From positions 1 through 63,026 of the forward strand of contig NZ_DFQV01000020.1 in assembly GCF_002377945.1 (NCBI RefSeq): 63,026 nt of DNA, given 5' to 3'. Position numbers and translations under genes: made by a program. This stretch comes from Psychrobacter sp. UBA3480. GTDB lineage: Bacteria > Pseudomonadota > Gammaproteobacteria > Pseudomonadales > Moraxellaceae. Shown in pieces: positions 49,089-58,449 of this stretch. Every line of letters starts with the position of its first letter. Position 1 is the first letter of the stretch. Below the pieces are notes generated by a model that saw only the letters and a program-made list of their open reading frames with translations, did not search any database and had not been told where the DNA came from.

Positions 49089-49601
49089 CTAATTAGCAGA
49101 TTTTACGATACGCATTAATATCAAGACATGTACGATCAGCAGCACACTGAATAGAATCAACGACTGCTCAGGAATACTTAATCCCATAAGCGTCCAATCA
49201 ACAGAGGCACATTCGCCAGATCCTGCAAATACTTCTTTGAATACTTGTAGTATAGGAAGGGTATCAAGCCAATAGTTCAGTCCTGGACCACAAGAAGGTA
49301 CTTGATCAGCAGGTAAATGTTGCAGCCATACATGGCGTGCTGCTACCGCAGTTGCCCAGCCAATACCAACTAGACTACCAAGCCATAGCAGTAGTCTTAT
49401 CACTTTAGATTTAGGATTAAACAACGCTGATATGAGGGCAAAACCGCCCATGACGATTAGACCAACACGCTGAAAAATACAGAGCGGGCAAGGTGAAAGC
49501 CCTAGATGACGCTGTAAATAGAACAGCGCAAAACTCATGCCTATGATGGCCATTATCACCAAAAATACTTGCAGGTTACGGTAAGTGGTTAGCTGTCGCA
49601 T
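49089..49601 (-). CDS. dsbB: Disulfide bond formation protein B
   Basis: DsbB reoxidises DsbA and passes electrons to quinones. The 170 residues have four predicted membrane helices, the first active-site pair LSPCPLCIFQR and the second pair in PSCGPGLNYW and AGSGECASV. The size is normal. It is upstream on the same strand of the NlpE-like gene but separated by a strong terminator. It functionally complements the DsbC-like isomerase at 38 kb. Confidence 0.94.
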   Translation of the reverse strand: MRQLTTYRNLQVFLVIMAIIGMSFALFYLQRHLGLSPCPLCIFQRVGLIVMGGFALISALFNPKSKVIRLLLWLGSLVGIGWATAVAARHVWLQHLPADQVPSCGPGLNYWLDTLPILQVFKEVFAGSGECASVDWTLMGLSIPEQSLILFSVLLIVHVLILMRIVKSAN

Positions 49602-49706
49602 TGTGCGGTTACTCTTATGGGTTTATCTATAATAGATGTGAGGTAGCAATCAAGATTAAGCAGTCAAAATGTCACAGTCAGGACTTAGCAATTAATAACT
49701 AGCAAC

Positions 49707-51290
49707 TTAGCGATACTGCTGTAAAAATTCCATAAAGTCTTCTGTTTCAGATTGCTCAATCTCAGCTTGCTGTAAGATAGATTTTTCTGCTAATACTTCA
49801 TATTTAGCTTGAGTGTTTGGACTAAGTGTCTGCTGTAGTAAAGACTCGCGATGCTGCTGAGCCAACGTAAATCCAAGCTGCCATAAGCTGCCTAAGCGTT
49901 TGCTATCAGAATTTACTTGTGCAGAGATAGTCGACTCAGAGTGTCCTGCTTTGCCCTGCATCAATGCTACGGCCGCGCGGTAATCGTTACCACCATAGTG
50001 AGCATCAAGCAATGCAGCAAGCGGCTGCATACGCTCTAAATGCGTGAGCATCCAGCTTTCAAGTGACTGCTCTTGACCATTATTGATAATATGCAAGTCA
50101 TCACGGCGACCTTCATTGACCACACGCTCAAGATTGATAGCGAGCGTGTCTTCTTCTTCAGGTAGCAAGTCTGGTGAGTCACTGAACAGACAATACAGCG
50201 CCATCACTTCCAAGAAGCAAGCACTAGAGAGGCGAATACCTACGTCACTGTATGGGTCAAGATCGATAGCACGGAACTCGACATAGGCGATACCGCGACG
50301 CTCAAGCGCTTCGGTTGGAGTTTCGCCGCTCATTGCGATTTGTTTAGGACGAATAGGGCTGTAATACTCGTTTTCTATCTGTAGAATATGATTGTTAATT
50401 TGGATCGGGTTACCATCTTCGTCTTCTAGGCCAAGCTTAGCAAAGCTCTCGTGCGGCGTTTGAATGGCACGGCGCAGACCATCGACATACTCTGGCAGAT
50501 AGTTGTAACGGATATCAAGTTGCTCTTGCACGCTATTGGTATAGCCAAGCTTACCCATACGCAGGCTAGTCGCAGCAGGTTTGTAATAGGTCGAATCGTT
50601 GAGCAATTCTAAATCGTGCTCACGCCCTGCCAAGAAGCAAGGACACACGCTTGGACTGGCACCTAGCAAATATAAAACAAGGCTGGTTAGACGTTTAAAG
50701 TTACGAATCAGCCCTAAGTATTTCTCATTTTTGAACTCTGTCAATGTCTGGCTTTGTGCGGTCGACGTTTTGGCTTGCCACGTCTCAAACAACGTATCAC
50801 CAAAAGACAAGTTGTAATGTAAACCAGCAATCGTCTGCATGCGGCGACCATAGCGGATACCAAGTCCACTACGATATAAAGTTTTTAGCTTACCCGTATT
50901 AGAGCTACCATAATCAGCTAGTGGGATATCTTCGTCTTTAGAAGACAACATGCAAGGCATCGATAACGGCCACATTAGCTCACCTTCAGGCATACCCTGA
51001 TAGACCAATACGTGCAATTGGCGCAGCATATTGAGGGTCTCTTTTGGTGAGGACTTTGGTTCAGTGATGAGCTCAAGCAGGCTTTCTGAGTAATCGGTAG
51101 TGATAAAAGGGTGGGTAAGTTTTGACCCAAGTTTGGCTGGATGCGGAGTCTGTGCCAAGAAACCATCAGGCTTTACGCGTAGGCCCTCTTTCTCAATACC
51201 GCGGAGCATACCCGTTAAGTGTTGGCTGTCAAACCAATTAGGGATTTCGAAATTAACAAAGCTACTCGCAAAATTACTCATAATAGTCAT
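49707..51290 (-). CDS. gshA: Glutamate-cysteine ligase
   Basis: GshA makes gamma-glutamylcysteine, the first step of glutathione synthesis. The motifs GIEKEGLRVKPDGFLA, THPFITTDYSESLLELIT and GIAYVEFRAIDLDPYSDVGI match the proteobacterial class. At 527 residues the length fits (E. coli 518). Two starts, 51290 and 51281, are possible, with no strong Shine-Dalgarno for either. Not linked to gshB here. Confidence 0.93.
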   Translation of the reverse strand: MTIMSNFASSFVNFEIPNWFDSQHLTGMLRGIEKEGLRVKPDGFLAQTPHPAKLGSKLTHPFITTDYSESLLELITEPKSSPKETLNMLRQLHVLVYQGMPEGELMWPLSMPCMLSSKDEDIPLADYGSSNTGKLKTLYRSGLGIRYGRRMQTIAGLHYNLSFGDTLFETWQAKTSTAQSQTLTEFKNEKYLGLIRNFKRLTSLVLYLLGASPSVCPCFLAGREHDLELLNDSTYYKPAATSLRMGKLGYTNSVQEQLDIRYNYLPEYVDGLRRAIQTPHESFAKLGLEDEDGNPIQINNHILQIENEYYSPIRPKQIAMSGETPTEALERRGIAYVEFRAIDLDPYSDVGIRLSSACFLEVMALYCLFSDSPDLLPEEEDTLAINLERVVNEGRRDDLHIINNGQEQSLESWMLTHLERMQPLAALLDAHYGGNDYRAAVALMQGKAGHSESTISAQVNSDSKRLGSLWQLGFTLAQQHRESLLQQTLSPNTQAKYEVLAEKSILQQAEIEQSETEDFMEFLQQYR

Positions 51291-51634
51291 CTATTGTTAT
51301 TTATTATGGCGGATCAAAACACGATAAGCGTTTGTCCATAAAATAGGTAAATGTTAGGTCAATAATTCCGTCAGTTTAGCTCAAAGCTGTCTTGAAAACC
51401 ACGGACAATTACAAATACGATAAGCTTTAGGCAACGCGATTTGTGAAGATTTTGACCCTGTCTTTAATACAAATTCATCTCGAATATAGCGTTATTCTGG
51501 CCAGACAGTTTGATAAAAAAAGCATCTACCTGAGAGATAGATGCTTTGTTCATTATGTCTACAAGCCATTTGACATAGTATTGGCACACTATCGCATTAT
51601 CTTAATAACCATAGCGCGACCGCGTCTATTTAGC
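51291..51634. other. Intergenic region between gshA and erpA
   Basis: About 340 bases; the erpA terminator is at 51514. The gshA promoter is expected here but no convincing match was found. Confidence 0.4.
51514..51547 (-). terminator. erpA terminator
   Basis: AAAGCATCTA (51519-51528) pairs with TAGATGCTTT (51538-51547), 10 bp, with T on the minus-strand exit. Confidence 0.85.
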
Positions 51635-52015
51635 TTATATAGAGAATGACGAACCGCAGCCGCACGTGGTCGTGGCATTTGGATTGGTCACCACAAAACG
51701 TGCCCCTTCCAGTCCTTCAGTATAGTCAACGGTAGAACCTTGCAAGTATTGATAGCTTAGCGAATCGACGACTAACGTCACATCACCATTATCAAAATTG
51801 GCATCGTCTTCGTTTAGATCGTTGGCAAAGTTAAACCCGTAAGAGAAACCAGAACAACCGCCACCCGTCACATAGACACGTAGCATAAGATCGCTATCGC
51901 CTTCTTCTTCGCGTAGACGGCGTACTTTTTGCGCCGCACTATCGGTTAGGCTTAATACGGTTGGGTCTACTGGCTGGCTTGAGCTTGGACTAAATTGGTT
52001 GGCTGATTCGTTCAT
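51635..52015 (-). CDS. erpA: Iron-sulfur cluster insertion protein ErpA
   Basis: ErpA is an A-type carrier that delivers Fe-S clusters to target apoproteins such as isoprenoid enzymes. The three cluster cysteines are C54 in [10 protein letters not shown] and C118/C120 in [10 protein letters not shown]. The start at 52015 ([10 protein letters not shown]) has GAGGTAG upstream; an in-frame ATG at 52069 would add 18 unconserved residues. Length of 126 is close to the E. coli protein (114). Single gene with its own terminator. Confidence 0.92.
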   Translation of the reverse strand: MNESANQFSPSSSQPVDPTVLSLTDSAAQKVRRLREEEGDSDLMLRVYVTGGGCSGFSYGFNFANDLNEDDANFDNGDVTLVVDSLSYQYLQGSTVDYTEGLEGARFVVTNPNATTTCGCGSSFSI

Positions 52016-52676
52016 ATCTACCTCAGTTGCTAGGATCAAATGCGGTCGTCGTCCTGTTTGGGTTTGCAATAGGGTACTTGCAAATAAAGATACGCACGGC
52101 GTTTGATTTAATTGGGTGCTGTCATTATGGCAAAGCTATTGGTGCATTATAAGCTGTTTGTACAATTTCAAAATATTATTTGTGCCACCACAACGTTTTA
52201 TTGGCTCTATTGATAGTGGGCACTTATCTTTTAGCAGTATATCATAATGGGGGTGCTGATTCGTTTGTCAAGAGTGATGCAACTACTGAATTTTACTAAT
52301 GAATAGCAGTGTTCCATTTTTGATATTGTGTTTTTTAAAATAACTGCGTCAATGGGCTAAACCAATAACCAGACTAAAAAATAATAGCGTGTGACTGTAT
52401 AAAACACTACTTAATAATATTAGACAGTCTTAAAGCTTATTAGTCATATTACGGTATTTTACGGCCATAACCTTTATAATAGTCACAACCATGTATGAGC
52501 TCAAGAGTCGCTTGTGCAACTTAAGGTGTTTAGCGTAATAAATACTTAGTTTTGAAATAGTTATTTAATTGTTTGCCTATGGGGCAAGCGTTTGAAATAA
52601 TAGCCGCCAGTTGGCATACCCTATGTGTGTTTCTTATTGCCCTATATCTATATTATTGTTGAGATGAAGAAATTAT
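52016..52676. other. Intergenic region between erpA and yheS
   Basis: About 660 AT-rich bases between divergent genes. A perfect TATAAT at 52475-52480 could be the -10 of yheS, but its -35 is weak and the leader would be about 190 bases. No ORF or clear RNA structure was supported. Confidence 0.4.
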
Positions 52677-54698
52677 ATGATCGAATTTAAAGACGTTGGT
52701 GTTCGCCGTGATGGTCGTGAATTGTTTGCAGGTGCAAGCTTTCAGCTCCATCCAGGTCACAAAGTTGGACTGACGGGCAACAACGGCACAGGCAAATCTA
52801 CTTTATTTGCGCTGTTACTGACGCAGATGGGTACAGGCGATACAGAGGTCACCCTTGATAAAGGTGAAGTCAGTATTCCTGATAGCTGGCATGTGGCGCA
52901 CATGGCGCAGGAAGTTGGTGCTACGACGCAGTCTGCAATCGATTATGTATTGAGCGGTGATGAGCAGTGGTATGAAATTAATGCTGCGCTAAATGATTTG
53001 AGCAGTGTCAGTGATGAGCAAATTGGTGTGCTACACCAGCAGTTTGATGAAATCGACGGATATCGTACGCCGACCAAAGCAGCACAAATTATGGCAGGTC
53101 TTGGTTTTAAGACTAGCCAGCATGAGCTGCCTGTAGAAGGGTTTTCTGGTGGTTGGCGTATGCGCTTAAACCTCGCCAAAACCTTGATGAGCCGTGCTGA
53201 TCTGATGTTACTGGATGAGCCAACCAACCATTTGGACTTGGACGCTATCTTGTGGCTTGAGACATGGATCAATGCCTATATGGGTCTGGTCATCGTCATC
53301 TCGCATGACCAAGCGTTTTTGGATGCGACAGTCGGCCATATCCTGCATGTAGAGCAGCAAAAAATCACTCTTTATACTGGTAACTATCAGCAGTTCATTC
53401 GTACCCGTCACGAGCGTATGGCGCAGCAGCAGCAAGCATTTGAGAAGCAAGAAGCGACAAAGGCTCACTTGGATGATTTTATTCGTCGTTTCCGTGCTAA
53501 AGCCAGTAAAGCCAAGCAAGCACAGAGCCGTATTAAGCAATTAGAGCGCATGGCAGAGCTGTCACCAATGATGGCTGACAATCCGTTCTCGTTCCAGTTT
53601 TACGAGCCAGCAAACATGAGCTCACCGCTGATTGAGCTGACCAACGCAGATATTGGCTATAGTGAGACACCGCTTCTACACAATGCCAATGTACAGGTAA
53701 CCCCTGATACCCGTCTTGGCTTACTAGGTATGAACGGCGCTGGTAAATCAACGCTGATTAAAGCATTAGTCGGTGAGCTTGGCGTACTAACAGGGAAATA
53801 TCGTGTTTCGGATACCCTAAAGCTAGGCTATTTCAATCAGCATCAAATGGATATCCTAGATGCCAAAGCCACGCCTATAGAGATGCTACGTCGCCTAGCA
53901 GGTAAAACCTCTGATGCGATGCTACGTTCATTTCTGGGTAGCTTTGACTTCCGCGGTGAGCGTATTGATACGCCAAGCGAGCTATTCTCAGGTGGTGAGC
54001 GCGCGCGTTTGACTTTAGCATTGATCGTTTGGCAGCGTCCAAACGTCCTTGTACTCGATGAGCCAACCAACCATTTAGACTTACAAATGCGTCAAGCATT
54101 GACTATCGCCTTACAAGGTTTTAAGGGTGCAGTGGTACTGGTATCGCATGATCGAGAACTAATTGCCAATGTCTGTGATGAGCTGTATCTAGTACATGAT
54201 GGCATCATCGAAGAGTTCGATGGCGACATTGGCGACTATGGTAAATGGCTAGCAGAGAAGCGCAAGCAAGAGAACGCATCAGATAAAAATACAGGTAAGA
54301 AAAAAAGCAAAAAAGAGAGTAAGAAATTCGTTTCACGTGAAACAGATAATAGTCAAGCAAGTAACAAGTCATCTGATAACTCATCAAATAGTAGAGTTGC
54401 TACACCTGCACTTAGTAAAGAAGAGCAGCGTAAGCTAGCCGCTGAACAGCGTAAAATGACAGCACCTATCCGCCGCGAGATAGAAGAAACAGAAAAGACC
54501 CTGGCTAAGATTGATAAGCAGCTTGTAACGCTTGAAGAAAAACTGGCTGATACAGATCTGTACGAAGAGAGCCGTAAGTCTGACTTGCTTGTATTACTCA
54601 ATGAACAAACAGCGCTACAGCAGCAGCATAGCGATAATGAAGAGAAGTTACTACTATCAATGACGACTTTAGAAGAGATGGAAGCTAAGTTCGCATAA
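52677..54698 (+). CDS. yheS: ABC-F family ATPase YheS
   Basis: ABC-F proteins bind the ribosome E site and act on translation. Two ABC cassettes are present: first GNNGTGKST with FSGGWRMRL and LLLDEPTNHLDLDAI; second GMNGAGKST with FSGGERARL and LVLDEPTNHLDL. The inter-cassette linker (RRFRAKASKAKQAQSRIKQL) and the C-terminal coiled coil follow E. coli YheS closely. At 673 residues it is longer than YheS (637), through a Lys/Ser-rich spacer (residues about 540-575), in which a parS site lies at DNA level. It ends at a strong terminator. Confidence 0.92.
   Translation: MIEFKDVGVRRDGRELFAGASFQLHPGHKVGLTGNNGTGKSTLFALLLTQMGTGDTEVTLDKGEVSIPDSWHVAHMAQEVGATTQSAIDYVLSGDEQWYEINAALNDLSSVSDEQIGVLHQQFDEIDGYRTPTKAAQIMAGLGFKTSQHELPVEGFSGGWRMRLNLAKTLMSRADLMLLDEPTNHLDLDAILWLETWINAYMGLVIVISHDQAFLDATVGHILHVEQQKITLYTGNYQQFIRTRHERMAQQQQAFEKQEATKAHLDDFIRRFRAKASKAKQAQSRIKQLERMAELSPMMADNPFSFQFYEPANMSSPLIELTNADIGYSETPLLHNANVQVTPDTRLGLLGMNGAGKSTLIKALVGELGVLTGKYRVSDTLKLGYFNQHQMDILDAKATPIEMLRRLAGKTSDAMLRSFLGSFDFRGERIDTPSELFSGGERARLTLALIVWQRPNVLVLDEPTNHLDLQMRQALTIALQGFKGAVVLVSHDRELIANVCDELYLVHDGIIEEFDGDIGDYGKWLAEKRKQENASDKNTGKKKSKKESKKFVSRETDNSQASNKSSDNSSNSRVATPALSKEEQRKLAAEQRKMTAPIRREIEETEKTLAKIDKQLVTLEEKLADTDLYEESRKSDLLVLLNEQTALQQQHSDNEEKLLLSMTTLEEMEAKFA
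54329..54344. other. parS centromere site in yheS
   Basis: CGTTTCACGTGAAACA, 15 of 16 with the perfect 14-base core, lies inside the low-conservation spacer of yheS (encoding FVSRET), about 53 kb from oriC. Confidence 0.75.
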
Positions 54699-54732
54699 AG
54701 CGTTCTAGATAGTTAGTTATATAAGCAGACAT

Positions 54733-54764
54733 AAAAAAGGGATGGCATAAGCCATCCCTTTTTT
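54733..54764. terminator. Bidirectional terminator (yheS / RlpA-like gene)
   Basis: AAAAAAGGGATGGC pairs perfectly with GCCATCCCTTTTTT around ATAA; it serves convergent genes. Confidence 0.95.
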
Positions 54765-54770
54765 ATTACA

Positions 54771-55133
54771 TTATTCCTTACGATATTTGCCATCACCGTA
54801 CGACAGTATTTCCATCGTGGTCGTACAAAGCTGACAGTTTATTTCACCAGCAGCGGCTTTTGATAAATCAAGGATACGACCTCTAATAAAAGGTCCTCTG
54901 TCCGTAATTTTTACAACGACGCTCTGCTTTGTCTTTTGATTGGTTACTTGTACCTTCGTGCCGAACGGTAACGTGCGATGTGCAGCGGTTAAAGAGTTCA
55001 TGTTGAAGATACTGCCACTCGCTGTGCGCTTGCCATGAAACTTACTACCGTAATAACTGGTATTGGCAGCGAAAACTGTGGTGCTAAGTAGTAGCGATAA
55101 AGTGACAACCAAAGACTTGATTAAATAAGACAT
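54771..55133 (-). CDS. RlpA-like double-psi beta-barrel protein
   Basis: A signal peptide (MSYLIKSLVVTLSLLLSTTV, cleavage near VFAA) is followed by a DPBB/RlpA-type domain: SYYGSKFHGKRTASGSIFN, TAAHRTLPFGTKVQVTN and ITDRGPFIRGRILDLSKAAA, with the catalytic-type Asp in TDRGP. RlpA cleaves naked glycan strands at the septum. Here there is no SPOR domain and no lipobox, so this is a minimal soluble secreted form of 120 residues. Two cysteines (INCQLC) near the C-terminus are unusual and may form a disulfide. Confidence 0.83.
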   Translation of the reverse strand: MSYLIKSLVVTLSLLLSTTVFAANTSYYGSKFHGKRTASGSIFNMNSLTAAHRTLPFGTKVQVTNQKTKQSVVVKITDRGPFIRGRILDLSKAAAGEINCQLCTTTMEILSYGDGKYRKE

Positions 55134-55632
55134 TTAATACCTTTAAGCAATTAATAAAATAGACAGATGCTCTTGCCTACGTTATCTATACTCCCTATGA
55201 GTATGAATAATAGGGGATTTTACAAGAGCTAGCTTGTCATATTATTACTGCCGTGTAAAAAACTCATGAGGTCAAATAGCTGTTTTTTAAGGAAAAATAG
55301 CTATTTTTTAGCAAGAATGCTGATGATGTAGGTACTAAAATTAGACTTATAAAGAGTGATTCTCATAAAGAAGCCGACAAAATACTGGAAAGCCAACAAC
55401 ACAATATAAATAGGTAATATATAAAGACCAAATCTATCGATATAGCATAATTATCGTTATGAAAGCTCAAATAGTAATAGATAATATAATGTAAAAAAAC
55501 CTTGCTATATTCTTACTATTTTGTAGAATGCATAAGGTTAAACATTATTCTAGAGTATCTATCAAATGTATTCATGATAAGTTTGATTTTTTATCAAATA
55601 ATCTATTTTTTATCGTCTTTCGAGGAAGTTTT
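55134..55632. other. Intergenic region upstream of the DUF3015 gene
   Basis: About 500 AT-rich bases. AAATAGCTGTTTTTTA (55274) and AAATAGCTATTTTTTA (55295) are near-identical direct repeats 21 bases apart; the second overlaps the palindrome AAAAATAGCTATTTTT. The DUF3015 promoter follows at 55502. The in-frame ATG at 55528 lies within its -10 box and is not the start. Confidence 0.45.
55502..55529 (+). promoter_or_regulatory. Promoter of the DUF3015 gene
   Basis: TTGCTA (55502-55507), a 16-base spacer and TAGAAT (55524-55529). It gives a leader of about 100 bases. Confidence 0.5.
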
Positions 55633-56124
55633 ATGTTGAAAAAAATTGCGTTCGCTTCAGTTGTCGCGGCAATGATTCCGTTTAGTACAGCGAATGCTGA
55701 TCTTGGCTCTAAATTTAAAAAAGTAGAGACTGGTCGTACGATTGAGCAAGTATACAAAGAATGTGGTATTGGTGGTGCTTTGTTCGGTAATTCAAGTCCT
55801 ATCCTTGCTATTATCTCTAACGTGACTTGGGATTGGGGTACTACCGCTGCGACTTCTAATTCTATGTCTCCTGAAACTTGCCAAGGTGGCAATGTTAGAG
55901 CGGCTATTTTGATCAAAGAAGCATTCCCAAGTGTGGAAAAAGACTTAGCTTCAGGCCAAGGTGCTCATTTATCTGCCCTACAAAGTGTTGCTAACTGTGA
56001 TTCAGCTGCTAGTGTACGCGCACAGTATGGTCAATATACTCAGACTTCTGCCTATCGTACTGCTACGCAAGATCAAAATGCTGAGACGCTATTTAGCATC
56101 GTTAAGCAAAGCTGTGCTATCTAA
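55633..56124 (+). CDS. DUF3015 family exported protein
   Basis: The start at 55633 (MLKKIAFASVVAAMIPFSTA) has AGGAAG upstream and gives a cleavable signal peptide ending NADLG. The mature part has the DUF3015 landmarks GIGGALFGNSSPILAIISNV (Cys just before), TWDWGTTAATSNSMSPETC and a C-terminal Cys pair. Four cysteines suggest two periplasmic disulfides. It is followed by a terminator and then a DUF4105 gene; this pair recurs in related proteobacteria (from memory). Function unknown. Confidence 0.82.
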   Translation: MLKKIAFASVVAAMIPFSTANADLGSKFKKVETGRTIEQVYKECGIGGALFGNSSPILAIISNVTWDWGTTAATSNSMSPETCQGGNVRAAILIKEAFPSVEKDLASGQGAHLSALQSVANCDSAASVRAQYGQYTQTSAYRTATQDQNAETLFSIVKQSCAI

Positions 56125-56187
56125 ATATTGAAAGTATTAGGTATTAAGTTTTTAGTTTAATACTCAAACTTTTGATGATTTAATGAT

Positions 56188-56220
56188 AAAAACACGTAAA
56201 CCTAGTGCTTACGTGTTTTT
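56188..56220 (+). terminator. Terminator after the DUF3015 gene
   Basis: AAAAACACGTAA pairs perfectly with TTACGTGTTTTT (12 bp) around a 9-base loop. It overlaps an upstream ORF extension of the next gene, supporting that gene's start at 56253. Confidence 0.9.
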
Positions 56221-56252
56221 TATTGCTCATGTATTTATGGTATCTAAATAAA

Positions 56253-58298
56253 ATGCAAAAGATGTTTTTATGGGCTGCCTGTTTGTCTGCAATGACTATT
56301 TGCAACGCAGAAGTTGATGAAACGAAAGCCTATGCTGTAGCGCCCGTAACAGTAGATAAATTCTCTTCTAGTAATGATTCGGCTATCGCAGCAGACTTGG
56401 CTTTAAGTGATCCCGAGAACTTGTCAGATACTGTGCAAAGCGTACAACGACTCAATGAAGCGCAGGTACAGGAGCAAAACTGGAACTCTCAAAAAGATAC
56501 CGCTATTGACCCCATAAGACTAAAATCATTGGCTAAGCACTCCCAGTGGCAACATTTATTGTTTTATAAAAATGGCAAGGCTGAAGTCATCTCACCATAT
56601 TTTTATTTAACCAATCCTAAGCCTCGTTCGAAACGTAATTTTGATCCCTATGCAGAGCTTATAGCAACGATAGAGCAAATAAATAATGAGGGCGTAGTTT
56701 GTAAGTATCCAGCCAGATATTTATGGCTTAATCACCATTTACCAGAGCTGAACGTTGATCTCAAAGACTGCTCAAAATTACCTGATGCAAATCAAGAAAT
56801 AAGCCTTATCCTAGTAAGCAGCTACCTAAAAAACCCAGCTTCTTCATTTGGTCATGTACTGGTCAAAACCAACACGCCTATAGATAATGCAAATAATACG
56901 AACAGTGATGTCAGAGAGTTATCTAGCGAGGACTTACTTAATAACTCATACAACTTCGGTGCTCGTATTCCAGAAAATGAGAACGGTGCGATGTATGCGC
57001 TAAAAGGACTATTTGGGTTTTATGATGCTGGGTTTTCAGAGACGGAATTTTTTAAACAAGACGCGGTATATTCCAAGAACGAGCAACGTGATATGTGGGA
57101 GTACGTGCTCAATCTAGATACCTTTGAAACACAATTATTGAACTATCATTTGTACGAAGCAAAGTCTGCTCGATTTGACTATTATTTTATCAAACAAAAT
57201 TGTGGTTATCGCTCAGGAGAGATGCTTGAGCTGATAAGCGACATAAAAACGACTGAGCGAGTAGGTCCTTGGTATGCGCCAGATTATGTATTCGATCAGC
57301 TACTAGAACACGACAACGGCGCTGATTCCTTAGTGTTTTCAGTACGCTATTTGCCCTCTGAACAAACGCAGCTGCGCGAGAAGTTTGTACAATTATCTAA
57401 GCCAATACAAGCCATCATAAACTCTGTCATTCGTACAGAAAGCACTGCCCCGCTTGCTACCTTAAACGCGGACGATAGGGCGGTTGCGCTTGATTTTCTG
57501 ATCTTACATCGTACTTATAAAATCACACAAGACAATACACTGAAGCAGCAAGCTTTCAAAAGCGAATTGCTCAGTCAGCGTTTTGCGCTACCAGCTAGCA
57601 ATGGTTTGGCTCAGCTAACTGTACCGAACAAACCCTCTCCAGCATTGAGCAACAAAACCACGCAGACCACAGTCGTTTTATCTGAGGAGAAAGCAGAAGT
57701 TGGTTTATCGTTATTTGTAAAAGACCCACTTAACGCTCATACAGATATTGATAAACGTTTTGAAGCCGTAAAAGCGTCACTGGGTTATAGCTTTGATGTG
57801 CATCAATGGACATTGACGGATTTCGTATTTTTAGACATGCAGCAGATTGAAGATCTTAGACAATCGTTATCGGGCGAACCTAAACTGTCTTGGCAACTGA
57901 AAACAGGCGCTCGTACAGACATGTTTACTGGTAATCGACATAGCCCTTACGCACAAGCTGGCGTTGGCGCAGGCGCTAAGTTTGGTAAGCATATACTTGG
58001 CTATAGTATGGTCAATGCGACGGTCCATGATCAAGATAAACACGCAGATATCGGTATTGAGCTTGGCTTACGTATGAAACGTAATAACCAAAGTGCTGAA
58101 TTGTCTTACGTCACTTCAAAGCGAGAAGGGCGCGCTGCTATTGATTTTACCAAATTGACATTACGCCAGCAGCTATCAAAGAATAACGACGCCAGACTTG
58201 TAATGACATATTCAGACACTGTGATGACCAATAATAGCGTAGTGTTAAGTGATTCAAATACGATAGACGCTGCTATCGCTTGGCATCACTACTGGTAA
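56253..58298 (+). CDS. DUF4105 (Lnb N-terminal periplasmic domain) outer-envelope protein
   Basis: The start at 56253 (MQKMFLWAACLSAMTICNAE) gives a signal peptide. The family core includes VSSYLKNPASSFGHVLVKTN and, later, YFIKQNCGYRSGEMLEL, whose His and Cys are probably catalytic in a papain-like fold. The C-terminal third (from about 500) alternates short hydrophobic strands (SLGYSFDVHQWTLTDFVFLD), suggesting a beta-barrel in the outer membrane. At 682 residues the length is typical. It follows the DUF3015 gene across a terminator. Function is not established. Confidence 0.8.
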   Translation: MQKMFLWAACLSAMTICNAEVDETKAYAVAPVTVDKFSSSNDSAIAADLALSDPENLSDTVQSVQRLNEAQVQEQNWNSQKDTAIDPIRLKSLAKHSQWQHLLFYKNGKAEVISPYFYLTNPKPRSKRNFDPYAELIATIEQINNEGVVCKYPARYLWLNHHLPELNVDLKDCSKLPDANQEISLILVSSYLKNPASSFGHVLVKTNTPIDNANNTNSDVRELSSEDLLNNSYNFGARIPENENGAMYALKGLFGFYDAGFSETEFFKQDAVYSKNEQRDMWEYVLNLDTFETQLLNYHLYEAKSARFDYYFIKQNCGYRSGEMLELISDIKTTERVGPWYAPDYVFDQLLEHDNGADSLVFSVRYLPSEQTQLREKFVQLSKPIQAIINSVIRTESTAPLATLNADDRAVALDFLILHRTYKITQDNTLKQQAFKSELLSQRFALPASNGLAQLTVPNKPSPALSNKTTQTTVVLSEEKAEVGLSLFVKDPLNAHTDIDKRFEAVKASLGYSFDVHQWTLTDFVFLDMQQIEDLRQSLSGEPKLSWQLKTGARTDMFTGNRHSPYAQAGVGAGAKFGKHILGYSMVNATVHDQDKHADIGIELGLRMKRNNQSAELSYVTSKREGRAAIDFTKLTLRQQLSKNNDARLVMTYSDTVMTNNSVVLSDSNTIDAAIAWHHYW

Positions 58299-58449
58299 TA
58301 TTTATATAACGGTGTTCGTTGTAATTATTGCTATGATGATAAGTAGGCTACAAAAATTGCTATAGCAGAATTTAATAGCTATCTATACCGTATCGTTTGA
58401 AATTGGCAGACTGATACCACTAATATGTTTTTGTTTTGGGGGAAATAAC

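Noticed and set aside
55528..55632. Longer DUF3015 start at ATG 55528
   Set aside because: This ATG overlaps the -10 box, and the start at 55633 has a good ribosome binding site and a signal peptide.
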